The position numbers and the translations under genes are program-made. From contig DDFI01000006.1 of the NCBI GenBank assembly GCA_002337095.1, positions 11,721-75,720 on the forward strand: a DNA stretch of 64,000 nucleotides. Direction: 5' to 3'. Positions within the stretch are counted from its first letter, which is position 1. Each line of letters opens with the position of its first letter. Origin of the DNA: Candidatus Saccharibacteria bacterium UBA1932. GTDB lineage: Bacteria > Patescibacteriota > Saccharimonadia > Saccharimonadales > Saccharimonadaceae. The notes under the pieces were generated by a model that was given only the letters and a program-made list of their open reading frames with translations, did not search any database and was not told the origin of the DNA. Of this stretch, positions 16,510-25,244 are shown in pieces.

Positions 16510-19149
16510 ATGGTAAATCGAAACACCGCACTTACAAAAGTCTTCGGCGATCCACAAAAGAAAATCATCAAGCGACTCGAAAAGAAAGTCGCCGAAATCA
16601 ACAAATTATCCGACAAATACGCAAAAATGACCAAGCCCGAGCTCAAAGCTCAGACTGACGTGCTGCGTAAACGCCTAGCAAAAAAAGGCACCACTCTTGA
16701 CAGTATCCTGCCGGATGCATTTGCACTCGTGCGAGAAATGAGCGATCGTACGCTTGGCATGCGCCATTTTGACGTGCAGCTAATGGGGGGAATTGTGCTA
16801 CATGAGGGCAATGTAGCCGAGCTCAAAACGGGCGAGGGCAAGACGCTGATGGCAACATTGCCGAGCTATCTGAACGCCCTCGAGGGCAACAGTGTGCATA
16901 TTGTCACGGTTAATGATTATCTAGCTCAGCGCGATGCCGGCTGGATGGGCGAGGTGCATGCCGCCCTCGGTATTACGGTGGGCGTGATCATTAACGAGGC
17001 ATCGTATGTATACGATGCCAAGTACGACAACGAGCACCACACCGATCCGCGTATGCGCAAGCTGCGCCCAGTAACGCGCAAGGAGGCCTACGCTGCCGAT
17101 ATTACTTATGGTACTAACAATGAGTTTGGGTTTGACTACCTGCGTGACAACATGGTGAACGAGCTCGATCTAGTGCGGCAGCGCCAGCTGAACTTTGCGA
17201 TCGTGGACGAGGTAGACTCTATCCTTATCGACGAGGCACGCACGCCGCTCATTATTAGTGCACCAGCCGCCGAAAATCCAGAGTCGTACTACCAATTTGC
17301 CAAGATTGCCGCCAAGCTCACCCCTGATGACTATGTACTTGAAGAAAAACACCGTACGGTTGCCCTGAGCGATATTGGTGTCGAAAAAGTCCAAAAAATG
17401 CTTGGTGTCAAAAACCTTTACACCCCAGAATATATCCGCAGCGTATACCACATGGATCAGGCGCTGCGTGCGCAGACACTGTTCAAACGCGATAAAGATT
17501 ACGTAGTGACCAATGAGGGCGAAGTGATTATTGTCGATGAGCACACTGGTCGCCTCAAGCAAGGCAACCGCTACAACGAAGGCCTTCACCAGGCGATCGA
17601 GGCCAAAGAGAACGTGCCTGTCTTGCAAGAATCAATGACGCTGGCTACGATTAGTTTTCAGAACTATTTCCGCCTGTACAAAAAACTCTCTGGTATGACT
17701 GGTACCGCCTTTACCGAGGCCGAGGAGTTCCAGCAGATTTATAGCCTCGACGTCGTTGTTGTGCCGCCAAACAAGCAGATCGCGCGCGTCGATCACGAGG
17801 ATTTGATCTACAAAACCGAAAAAGCCAAGCTAAAGGCAGTGGCTGCAGCCATCAAAACATACCACGAAGCTGGTCGCCCAGTGCTCGTCGGCTCTGGCAG
17901 TATCGCCAAAAACGAGTTGATTGCTGCCTATCTCGACCGCGAAGGCATCGAATACGAAATCCTTAATGCAAAAAACAACGAGCGCGAGGCGGCAATTATC
18001 GAAAAAGCTGGCGAAAAGGGTGCTATTACCTTGGCTACCAACATCGCTGGTCGTGGCACCGACATCAAGCTCGGTAAGGGAGTGAAAGAGCTCGGTGGGC
18101 TTGTGGTGATTGGCAGCGAGCGTCACGAATCGCGCCGTATCGATAATCAGCTTCGTGGTCGCGGTGGCCGCCAGGGTGATCATGGTGACACGCAGTTCTA
18201 TGTTAGCACCGAGGACGATCTGATGCGTATATTCCAGGGTGAGCGCATTGCTGGCCTGATGGATCGCCTTGGCGTAGACGAAGACACGCCAATCCAAAAC
18301 AAGGCCGTGTCGAAAACCCTCGAGAACGCCCAAAAACGCGTCGAAGGCTATAACTTTGACACACGCAAAAACGTTGTTCAGTACGACAACGTCATTAATC
18401 GCCACCGAAAAGTCGTCTACACTATGCGTCGACGTATCCTCGAGGGCGATACCATTAAGCCCGAGATCCAGCGCTTGCTCGAGCGCAAAATCACCGAGAT
18501 GATTGAGCTGCCCGCCAAGAACAATCCAAAGTTTGTCGAAGAAGTCCGGACGCTGTTTCCGCTAGACGTAGAGGTAATCGAAGAAATCGGTGCGATCAAA
18601 CGCGACAAACAGCGTCGTGAGCGCGCTCATGAGGAGGTCAAAAAACTCTACGCGCGCAAAGAAAAAGAGCTAGGTGCCGAGTTGATTCGCAGCGTGGAGC
18701 GCGACGTATACTTGCAGGTGCTCGATACGCTGTGGATGCAGCACCTCGAAAATATGCAGCATTTGCGCGAGGGAATCCACTGGCGCAGCGTCGGTCAGCG
18801 CGACCCATTGGTTGAGTATCGTTCGGAGTCTCAAAAGCTTTTTGACAGCCTGCAAGATATGCTAACGCAAGAGGTTCTACGGGCTATCATGCACGTACAA
18901 AAGACCGATGCAATCGTCCAGGACGCGAGCAGTGATGAATATGAGACTGAGCTCACGCGGTTGGCCGAACACGCTGTCGAACGTGGCGTCAACGAAGTGA
19001 CCGGCGGCGAGCTTAACCGGGACCACGACTTCGATGGCACTACCGCCCGACGAGCAAAATCGACCCAGGCTATCAACAAACAGCGCAGCGATGCCCGCAA
19101 AAAGAAAAAGGCTTCGCGCCAAAACCGCAAGAAAAATCACCACAAGTAA
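16510..19149 (+). CDS. secA: Preprotein translocase ATPase SecA
   Basis: Motor ATPase that drives proteins through SecYEG. Recognisable parts in order are the N-terminal KVFGDPQKKIIKRLEKKV, Walker A ELKTGEGKTLMATLP (about residues 101-115), FGFDYLRDNM, Walker B AIVDEVDSILIDEARTPLI, the crosslinking domain, VGSGSIAKNE, TNIAGRGTDIKL, and LRGRGGRQGDHG. 879 residues. The C-terminus is a lysine-rich tail without the zinc-binding CxCxnCH SecB motif, consistent with a lineage lacking SecB. ATG with GAGGGA Shine-Dalgarno. The M16 peptidase gene follows after 18 bases. Confidence 0.96.
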   Translation: MVNRNTALTKVFGDPQKKIIKRLEKKVAEINKLSDKYAKMTKPELKAQTDVLRKRLAKKGTTLDSILPDAFALVREMSDRTLGMRHFDVQLMGGIVLHEGNVAELKTGEGKTLMATLPSYLNALEGNSVHIVTVNDYLAQRDAGWMGEVHAALGITVGVIINEASYVYDAKYDNEHHTDPRMRKLRPVTRKEAYAADITYGTNNEFGFDYLRDNMVNELDLVRQRQLNFAIVDEVDSILIDEARTPLIISAPAAENPESYYQFAKIAAKLTPDDYVLEEKHRTVALSDIGVEKVQKMLGVKNLYTPEYIRSVYHMDQALRAQTLFKRDKDYVVTNEGEVIIVDEHTGRLKQGNRYNEGLHQAIEAKENVPVLQESMTLATISFQNYFRLYKKLSGMTGTAFTEAEEFQQIYSLDVVVVPPNKQIARVDHEDLIYKTEKAKLKAVAAAIKTYHEAGRPVLVGSGSIAKNELIAAYLDREGIEYEILNAKNNEREAAIIEKAGEKGAITLATNIAGRGTDIKLGKGVKELGGLVVIGSERHESRRIDNQLRGRGGRQGDHGDTQFYVSTEDDLMRIFQGERIAGLMDRLGVDEDTPIQNKAVSKTLENAQKRVEGYNFDTRKNVVQYDNVINRHRKVVYTMRRRILEGDTIKPEIQRLLERKITEMIELPAKNNPKFVEEVRTLFPLDVEVIEEIGAIKRDKQRRERAHEEVKKLYARKEKELGAELIRSVERDVYLQVLDTLWMQHLENMQHLREGIHWRSVGQRDPLVEYRSESQKLFDSLQDMLTQEVLRAIMHVQKTDAIVQDASSDEYETELTRLAEHAVERGVNEVTGGELNRDHDFDGTTARRAKSTQAINKQRSDARKKKKASRQNRKKNHHK

Positions 19150-19167
19150 CGCCCAGAAAGGCCGATT

Positions 19168-20460
19168 ATGCAGCACACCACTACCGAAGTACGACTAAAA
19201 AACGGCGCGCGCGGGCTACTGGTTGACGTGCCCGGCGCCTCTGTTATGAGTTTTCAGTTTCAGTTTCGCGCGGGCAATCGCTACGTCGCGGCAAAGGATA
19301 TCTACGAAACCGCGCACATTATGGAGCATATGGCGTTTGGTGCCAATGCAAAATTTCGTAATCAGGATGAGTTTGAGGCGCAATTTACCAAAAACGGTGC
19401 CTATCACAACGCCTACACTAGTGATTTGTCGATGGTGTATGTTGCCGATTGTGCGGATTTTGAGTGGGAGCGAATATTTGAGCTGCAACGCGTGGCGATT
19501 TGTCAGCCTCGATTCAACAATGAGGAGCTTGAGGCAGAGAAGGGTAATGTCAAAAGCGAGCTCACCGGCTACCTAAACAACCACAACCGGGTGCTTTGGC
19601 CCAAAATTCAGCAACTAATCGGCGAGGAAGTCTACACGTATTGGCAGCGCCTGCAGACGATCCCGAATGTGTCGCTGCGTGATATCAAACATCATCACAA
19701 GCGCACGCACACCAGTGATAATATGAGGTTTGTTATCGCAGGGCAATTGCATGGGCGAAAAACCCAGATCCAGGCAATGCTTGAAGAGTGGGAGTTGCCG
19801 CGCGGGGAGCGATTTGATGTGCCACGCGATGCGCTCGAGCGAGCAAATCCCGCGCTGATTCGGCGCAAAGAGGCCTCGAATATCACGTTTGGATGGTCGC
19901 TGACGCTGCCACGCAATCTTACTGACGATGAGTCGAGTGCCATGGACTGTCTGAATCATATTTTGACCGGTACGCTCCATTCGCGAATATTTGGTGCCGC
20001 TCGCAAAAAAGGTCTAACGTATGATATTTTCTCTGATACGTCCGTCGGCGTGCACGATAGCAGCTGGGACTTCGGTGGCGCGGCCAATCATGATACGATC
20101 GGGCGACTATTTGATATTATTGTGCGCGAGGTGCGGGCGGTGATTGATGGCAAGCTCACCGAGACCGAGATCGATGCAGCCAAATCGTATGCGCTGGGAC
20201 GACATCAGATGGGGGCGCAGACGGTGGCGCAAATTAGTAATTTTTACTCGGGCAGATATTTTAGCGACGGCGTTGTCAAGGAATACGACCGAGTGCCTGA
20301 CGAGATCCGCACCATTACTCGCGAGCGTATCCTGACGACTGCGCATGAATTTATCCTGAGCGACACCTGGGCGCTTGCGGGTGTGAGTAGTGGCGAGAAA
20401 CAAGATATCGTAGCGATTGGTGACAAGCTAAACACGCTGTTTCTGAGCAAGGGAGAATAA
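19168..20460 (+). CDS. M16 family zinc peptidase (pitrilysin-like), single gene
   Basis: 430-residue M16 peptidase. The inverted zinc motif HIMEH is at residues 50-54, and the third ligand is E131 (EKGNVKSE), giving the typical spacing of about 76 residues. The second half keeps the catalytically inactive M16 fold (TFGWSLTLPR and the segments after it). Homologues degrade peptides or process exported proteins; many act as pairs, but only one gene is visible here. GAAAGG Shine-Dalgarno. The stop is two bases before the murD start, so secA, this gene and murD probably form one operon. Confidence 0.88.
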   Translation: MQHTTTEVRLKNGARGLLVDVPGASVMSFQFQFRAGNRYVAAKDIYETAHIMEHMAFGANAKFRNQDEFEAQFTKNGAYHNAYTSDLSMVYVADCADFEWERIFELQRVAICQPRFNNEELEAEKGNVKSELTGYLNNHNRVLWPKIQQLIGEEVYTYWQRLQTIPNVSLRDIKHHHKRTHTSDNMRFVIAGQLHGRKTQIQAMLEEWELPRGERFDVPRDALERANPALIRRKEASNITFGWSLTLPRNLTDDESSAMDCLNHILTGTLHSRIFGAARKKGLTYDIFSDTSVGVHDSSWDFGGAANHDTIGRLFDIIVREVRAVIDGKLTETEIDAAKSYALGRHQMGAQTVAQISNFYSGRYFSDGVVKEYDRVPDEIRTITRERILTTAHEFILSDTWALAGVSSGEKQDIVAIGDKLNTLFLSKGE

Positions 20461-20462
20461 CT

Positions 20463-21749
20463 GTGAACATAGCGATTGCCTGGTACGGGGCAGAGGGTGA
20501 GGCGAGCTACAAGTACTATCTTGAGCGTGGGCATAACGTCACTATTGTCACGCCGCAGCTATCACCGCAATTTGCCATTCCGCAGGACACCAAGGTTATT
20601 ACTGGTGATGATGTATTTGATCATCTCGATGGCTATGACCTTGTAGTGCGTAGCGCTAGCGTACGGCCCGACAGCCTGCATACCGATGGCAAGATATGGT
20701 CGGCAACGAATGAGTTTTTTGCCCAGTGCCCAGCACCTATCATCGGTGTGACTGGCACCAAAGGCAAAGGTACCACCTGTAGCCTAATCACGAGCGTGCT
20801 GCGTGCCGCTGGCTACACCGTCCACCTGGTGGGCAATATTGGACTACCTGCGCTTGCTGTATTGCCAGAGATTGAGGCAGATCATATTGTCGTCTACGAG
20901 CTGAGCAGTTTTCAGCTGTGGGATCTCGAACGCAGCCCACAGGTGGCTGTCGTGCTGATGATCGAGCCAGACCACCTGGATGTTCATCGTGATATGGTCG
21001 AATATGTCGGCTCAAAGGTCCACATTGTGAAGCACCAGAAACCTGATGATATTTGTGTATATCATCCTACAAATGCACTGTCACGGCAAATCGCCGAGCA
21101 ATCGGCGGGGATCAAAATTCGCTACGCCACCCCTGATGATGATGGGGTATATATAAAATCGAACACATTTTTTGTTCGGGAAGAAATGATTTGCGATACA
21201 TCGGTGCTTCAGCTGCCGGGGTCGCACAATCTTGATAACGCCTGCGCTGCGCTGACGGCCTGCCTGCAGTTTACGCGTGACTATGATCGTATGCAGGTTG
21301 GGCTTGGGGAATTCCAGGGGCTGCCACATCGGTTAAGGTTTGTGCGCGAGTTTGCGGGTGTACGCTATTACGACGACAGTATTGCGACTACACCAGGCTC
21401 GGCCATAGCTGCCCTTGGGTCGTTTGATGGCGCAAGCATTATTATCTTGGGAGGCTCAGACAAGGGTGCATCATATGACGAAGTAATCGCCGAATGCAAG
21501 CGTACCAAGGCTCGCGTGATTGCGGTCGGTACGACAGGCGACCAAATTGCTGCGCTCTGTGAACAATATGGAGTAGCGCACGTCAAGATAAAGGGCAGGA
21601 TGAACGAGGCCGTAGAAGTAGCTGCTGGACTGGCGCACCCGGGCGAGACGGTTATCCTGAGCCCCGCTAGCGCAAGCCTCGATCAATACAAGAGCTATGC
21701 AGCGCGCGGTGATGAATTTATTCGGGCGGTGCAGGCGCTCGAGCGCTAG
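20463..21749 (+). CDS. murD: UDP-N-acetylmuramoylalanine--D-glutamate ligase
   Basis: Cytosolic Mur ligase adding D-glutamate to UDP-MurNAc-Ala. The ATP-binding loop GVTGTKGKGTT (about residues 96-106), central ELSSFQLWDLERSPQ, PDHLDVH, LPGSHNLDNACAAL, and C-terminal YYDDSIATTPGSAIAAL and LSPASASLDQYKSYAARGDEF fit MurD specifically. The start is GTG at 20463. Its stop overlaps by four bases the 3' end of the convergent glutamate racemase gene, which makes the D-glutamate substrate of MurD. Confidence 0.94.
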   Translation: MNIAIAWYGAEGEASYKYYLERGHNVTIVTPQLSPQFAIPQDTKVITGDDVFDHLDGYDLVVRSASVRPDSLHTDGKIWSATNEFFAQCPAPIIGVTGTKGKGTTCSLITSVLRAAGYTVHLVGNIGLPALAVLPEIEADHIVVYELSSFQLWDLERSPQVAVVLMIEPDHLDVHRDMVEYVGSKVHIVKHQKPDDICVYHPTNALSRQIAEQSAGIKIRYATPDDDGVYIKSNTFFVREEMICDTSVLQLPGSHNLDNACAALTACLQFTRDYDRMQVGLGEFQGLPHRLRFVREFAGVRYYDDSIATTPGSAIAALGSFDGASIIILGGSDKGASYDEVIAECKRTKARVIAVGTTGDQIAALCEQYGVAHVKIKGRMNEAVEVAAGLAHPGETVILSPASASLDQYKSYAARGDEFIRAVQALER

Positions 21750-22372
21750 CTAATCAGCGCCCGTAGCCTTGCGGCGATAGCTGGTACCGGCTGCAGTACA
21801 GTGGTGCTAGGGAATGTCGCCGCTAGCTTTTGCTCGACAGCCAAGTAGTGCGTGCAGGCCAGGATAATCACTTGGCTGCCAGTCTCGACGCTCTTTTGTA
21901 GGCTGTCGTATGATAGCCGGTCGGCTTGGCCGAGCTCGATAAGTGACGCCCATGATGAAACATCTGGCTCGTCCACCTGTACGTCTTGGCAGTGGGTTTG
22001 CTTGAGTAATTGATACCGCTTACTCGTGATAGTAGCCGGCGTTGCGAGCACGGTAATATGCTGGGCAAGCGATGCAGCGGTTTTTAGCATTGGTTCAAAA
22101 CCGATGAACTGCGTGCTGGGATAGCCCTGGCGTAGGTGTTCGATTGCGATAGCGGTGGCTGTGTTGCACGCAATAATAATAATGGGGCAGGTGGCGAGCA
22201 GCGGCTGAATCGCCTGGGTGGTCAAACTGATGATTTGCTCAAGTGACCGGTTGCCATACGGCACATGATCATGATCATCGACCACTACAAATGTTAGATC
22301 AGGAAAGGTCTGCTGCAGATGGCTTGCAACAATCGCGCCGCCTTTGCCCGAATCAAATACACCAATATGCAT
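21746..22372 (-). CDS. murI: Glutamate racemase (short)
   Basis: Interconverts L- and D-glutamate for peptidoglycan. The N-terminus MHIGVFDSGKGGAIVA has the D7-S8 motif, and the two catalytic cysteines are in ACNTATA (C69) and ACTHYLA (C173). At 208 residues it is shorter than the usual 260-285. Longer in-frame starts exist upstream, but they run through the prfB promoter region, and the family N-terminus begins at the ATG at 22372. The -10 box (minus strand) lies at 22379-22384, six bases before the start: leaderless. Convergent with murD. Confidence 0.88.
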   Translation of the reverse strand: MHIGVFDSGKGGAIVASHLQQTFPDLTFVVVDDHDHVPYGNRSLEQIISLTTQAIQPLLATCPIIIIACNTATAIAIEHLRQGYPSTQFIGFEPMLKTAASLAQHITVLATPATITSKRYQLLKQTHCQDVQVDEPDVSSWASLIELGQADRLSYDSLQKSVETGSQVIILACTHYLAVEQKLAATFPSTTVLQPVPAIAARLRALIS

Positions 22373-22378
22373 ACGATG

Positions 22379-22409
22379 ATTATACCCTAGTCCGGTACTG
22401 GGGTATAAT
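22379..22409. promoter_or_regulatory. Mirror-image divergent promoters of murI and prfB
   Basis: ATTATACCC (22379-22387) and GGGTATAAT (22401-22409) form a perfect 9-bp inverted repeat with a 13-base centre. Each arm contains a consensus TATAAT -10 box facing outward: six bases from murI (minus) and eight from prfB (plus). Both mRNAs should be leaderless. The symmetry may also serve as an operator. Confidence 0.7.
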
Positions 22410-22417
22410 AGGGATAC

Positions 22418-23515
22418 ATGCAGCCACTTAAAAAACGCGCCGGCACTCTTCGGGATGACATTGCGACATACATCGCACAGCTTCAGATTGAGGCACTGGT
22501 GCAAGAGCGGACAGCGGTCGATAGGCAGTTAGCCGATCCAAATGTATGGGCCAACCCGTCTCGCGCTCAATTGCTAAGCAAGAAATCTGCCCAACTAACC
22601 GCTCAGATCGACCCATGGCTGATGCTACGCACCCAGGTAAACGACATTATTGAGCTGATGGAGATCGGTGATGAATCGATGGTGGCAGAGTTTACTGGCC
22701 AGCTTGATGCGTTTGATGCCGAGCTCGCCAGGCGGCGCCAGGATCTGCTGTACGCTGGCGAGTACGACAATCACGCGGCTATCATCAAAATCAGCGCTGG
22801 CGCAGGCGGCACCGATGCTCAGGATTGGGCGAGTATGCTAGAGCGCATGTATTTACGCTGGGCCGAAAAACGCACTATGCATACTGATTTGATCGAGCGC
22901 TCGGCTGGTGAGGAAGCCGGCATAAAAAGCGCTACCTACAGCATGTCGGGCGTGCACGCATATGGTCGTCTGAGATCCGAACACGGTGTCCACCGCTTGG
23001 TGCGGCTGAGTCCGTTCAATGCCGATAATTTGCGCCAGACGAGCTTTGCGCTCGTCGAGGTGATGCCCGAAATCAGTGCACCCGACGAGGTTGATATTGA
23101 CGACAAGGACCTCAAAATCGATGTTTATCGGAGTGGCGGCAAGGGCGGTCAAAGCGTCAATACCACGGACAGCGCCGTACGCATTACCCACATTCCTACT
23201 GGTATCGTCGTGGCCATCCAGAACGAACGTAGCCAGCTACAAAACAAAGAAACTGCCCTCAAAATCCTGCGCTCCAAGCTCGTCCAGTTGCAAATGGAGC
23301 AACATGCCGAATCTGTCGCCGATCTGCGCACCGGCGAGTCGGCTAGCTGGGGCGCGCAGATACGCAACTACGTGCTACATCCCTACACCCTCGTTAAGGA
23401 CACTCGTACCAAACACGAAGATCACGATGCCGCCGGGGTGCTCGATGGCAAGCTTGACGATTTTATGACCAGCTACCTCGAGTGGGATAGTGGCCAGGGC
23501 ATTGTCGCGCAATAA
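22418..23515 (+). CDS. prfB: Peptide chain release factor 2
   Basis: Terminates translation at UAA/UGA. Contains the RF2 anticodon-like SPF tripeptide in RLSPFNADNLRQTSFA, and the peptidyl-hydrolase GGQ in SGGKGGQSVNTTDSAVRITH. 365 residues in one continuous frame: there is no programmed +1 frameshift near codon 25, unlike E. coli prfB. RF2 together with genes ending in TGA in this window argues for the standard code. ATG at 22418, leaderless. ftsE follows 21 bases later from its own promoter. Confidence 0.95.
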   Translation: MQPLKKRAGTLRDDIATYIAQLQIEALVQERTAVDRQLADPNVWANPSRAQLLSKKSAQLTAQIDPWLMLRTQVNDIIELMEIGDESMVAEFTGQLDAFDAELARRRQDLLYAGEYDNHAAIIKISAGAGGTDAQDWASMLERMYLRWAEKRTMHTDLIERSAGEEAGIKSATYSMSGVHAYGRLRSEHGVHRLVRLSPFNADNLRQTSFALVEVMPEISAPDEVDIDDKDLKIDVYRSGGKGGQSVNTTDSAVRITHIPTGIVVAIQNERSQLQNKETALKILRSKLVQLQMEQHAESVADLRTGESASWGAQIRNYVLHPYTLVKDTRTKHEDHDAAGVLDGKLDDFMTSYLEWDSGQGIVAQ

Positions 23516-23523
23516 GTTTATGC

Positions 23524-23529
23524 TATAAT
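23524..23529 (+). promoter_or_regulatory. ftsE -10 box, leaderless start
   Basis: TATAAT ends seven bases before the ftsE ATG (23537). There is no Shine-Dalgarno. Confidence 0.6.
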
Positions 23530-23536
23530 CAAATCA

Positions 23537-24220
23537 ATGATCTTGTTAGATAGAGTTACCAAAACATACGGCAAGACAAGCAAGCCGGCGCTTAATCGCG
23601 TGAGCTTGCATATTGAGCCTAACGAATTTGTGATTCTGGTTGGTACCAGCGGTGCGGGCAAGTCGACACTACTCAAGCTGCTCACCCGCGAAGAAAAGCC
23701 CACTAGTGGCAAAATTGTCGTTGGCGGTATCGACTATGACACCCTCAAAGACAAGCATATCCCGCTTCTTCGCCGCAAAATTGGCGTAGTGTTCCAGGAC
23801 TTCAAGCTGCTGCCGCAGCGCACCGTGTTCGAAAACGTCGCCTTCGCCCTCGAGATTGCTGGCATGACGAACCGCGAGATCAAGAATACAGTGCCAAAAG
23901 TTATCGAGCTGGTGGGGCTATCGGGCAAAGAAAAGCAATTTCCGCATCAGTTGTCGGGTGGCGAGCGACAGCGCGTGGCGATTGCCCGTGCCGTGGTGCG
24001 TCAGCCAAAAATCCTGATTGCCGATGAGCCAACGGGCAACCTTGATCCAAAGCACAGCTGGGATATTGTGCGTCTGCTCGAAAAAATCAATCGCTATGGC
24101 ACCACTGTGCTGCTTACTACCCACAACGTCGAAATCGTCAACAAACTAAAACGGCGAGTGGTGACAATCGAGCACGGCAAGGTCACCAGCGACCAAGCGC
24201 AGGGGAGCTACCGACAATGA
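23537..24220 (+). CDS. ftsE: Cell division ATP-binding protein FtsE
   Basis: ATPase of the FtsEX complex, which couples divisome assembly to activation of a peptidoglycan hydrolase. Walker A LVGTSGAGKSTLLKLL (about residues 33-48), the conserved VFQDFKLLPQRTVFENVAFALE of FtsE, signature LSGGERQRVAIARAV, and Walker [14 protein letters not shown] are present. 227 residues, normal. The stop overlaps the ftsX ATG by four bases. Confidence 0.95.
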   Translation: MILLDRVTKTYGKTSKPALNRVSLHIEPNEFVILVGTSGAGKSTLLKLLTREEKPTSGKIVVGGIDYDTLKDKHIPLLRRKIGVVFQDFKLLPQRTVFENVAFALEIAGMTNREIKNTVPKVIELVGLSGKEKQFPHQLSGGERQRVAIARAVVRQPKILIADEPTGNLDPKHSWDIVRLLEKINRYGTTVLLTTHNVEIVNKLKRRVVTIEHGKVTSDQAQGSYRQ

Positions 24221-25197
24221 CCAAAAAGCCCAATACTCGCGTGCTCACGCACCAAAAACGCAACCGGCGTCAGTGGCTGACGTTCCTTCGGATGTGTCGC
24301 TATGGCGTAAACAACCTCAGCCGCAATATGTGGCTCACCATTGCTGCCACTGCAGTCATGACCATCACCTTGCTTGTAATATTTACAACAGTGGTTGCGC
24401 GCAATGTCCTTGATGATTCTGTGCAGGCGATCAGCAAAAAAGTGGACATGTCGATCTACCTAAAAGGCGATACGTCGCAGCGTGATATTGATGCAATGAT
24501 GAGCAAAGTCCGTACGCTCCCAAATGTGACGGATGTCGCATACGTCAGTGCCGACGACGCCCGGGCGGATTTTATCGAAAACAACAAATCTGATGCCAGC
24601 GCGCTCAATGCTATTAATAATGCCACCAACAAATTCTTCTCGAAGTTACGTGTTAATCTGAAGGATATTAACGACACTAGTAGCCTGGACGAATATGTCA
24701 AAAACGATGCCGAAGTTAAGAAGCACCTCGATCCAAACCACCCGCCATCATTTGCCGGTACGCGTCGTGATGCTATCAAAAACCTCGCGAAATGGACAGA
24801 TTTTGCACAAAAAATCGGCCTTGGCGCCAGCATTATATTCGTTGCAATATCATCACTCATCGTGTTTAACACTATTCGCATGGCAATATTCAACCGTCGC
24901 GACGAGATCGAAATGATGAAGCTAATTGGAGCTAACAAAGGCTTTATTCGCGGGCCATTTGTGGTTGAGGCTATGATATACGGCGTTATTGCAGCGCTCA
25001 TCGCGACATTGATCGGGTTCTTGGGTATGGTGGCAGCTGGCCCGGCGCTCGAAGGCTACGGCGTAGCGGTGGGGCACACCTCCGACGTCATCGTCATGTA
25101 CTTACCGTTTGTAGTGCTGGCTATGTGTGCGGCCGGCGCGCTCATTGGCACAATTTCGTCACTCCTTGCCACGCGCAAATACCTAAAATTACGGTAA
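24217..25197 (+). CDS. ftsX: Cell division protein FtsX
   Basis: Permease-fold partner of FtsE; its extracytoplasmic loop recruits cell-wall hydrolases. 326 residues with a cytosolic N-terminus, TM1 (LTIAATAVMTITLLVIFTTV, about residues 40-59), an ECD of about 130 residues starting KKVDMSIYLKGDTSQ, and three C-terminal helices including IFVAISSLIVFNTIRMAIFN with RRDEIEMMKLIGA. It is followed 47 bases later by a secreted coiled-coil/CHAP protein that is the likely FtsX-controlled hydrolase. Confidence 0.94.
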   Translation: MTKKPNTRVLTHQKRNRRQWLTFLRMCRYGVNNLSRNMWLTIAATAVMTITLLVIFTTVVARNVLDDSVQAISKKVDMSIYLKGDTSQRDIDAMMSKVRTLPNVTDVAYVSADDARADFIENNKSDASALNAINNATNKFFSKLRVNLKDINDTSSLDEYVKNDAEVKKHLDPNHPPSFAGTRRDAIKNLAKWTDFAQKIGLGASIIFVAISSLIVFNTIRMAIFNRRDEIEMMKLIGANKGFIRGPFVVEAMIYGVIAALIATLIGFLGMVAAGPALEGYGVAVGHTSDVIVMYLPFVVLAMCAAGALIGTISSLLATRKYLKLR

Positions 25198-25207
25198 TGC
25201 CGGATGT

Positions 25208-25237
25208 TTGACATAGCGCTTGTGCCTATGATACAGT
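25208..25237 (+). promoter_or_regulatory. Promoter of the CHAP hydrolase gene
   Basis: -35 TTGACA (25208-25213), 18-base spacer, -10 TACAGT (25232-25237). The ATG at 25245 is seven bases after the -10, so the transcript should be leaderless. Confidence 0.65.
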
Positions 25238-25244
25238 ATAAGCA

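Noticed and set aside
22418..23515. Programmed +1 frameshift in prfB
   Set aside because: The frame is continuous from the ATG at 22418 with the expected family N-terminus; no in-frame early TGA is present.
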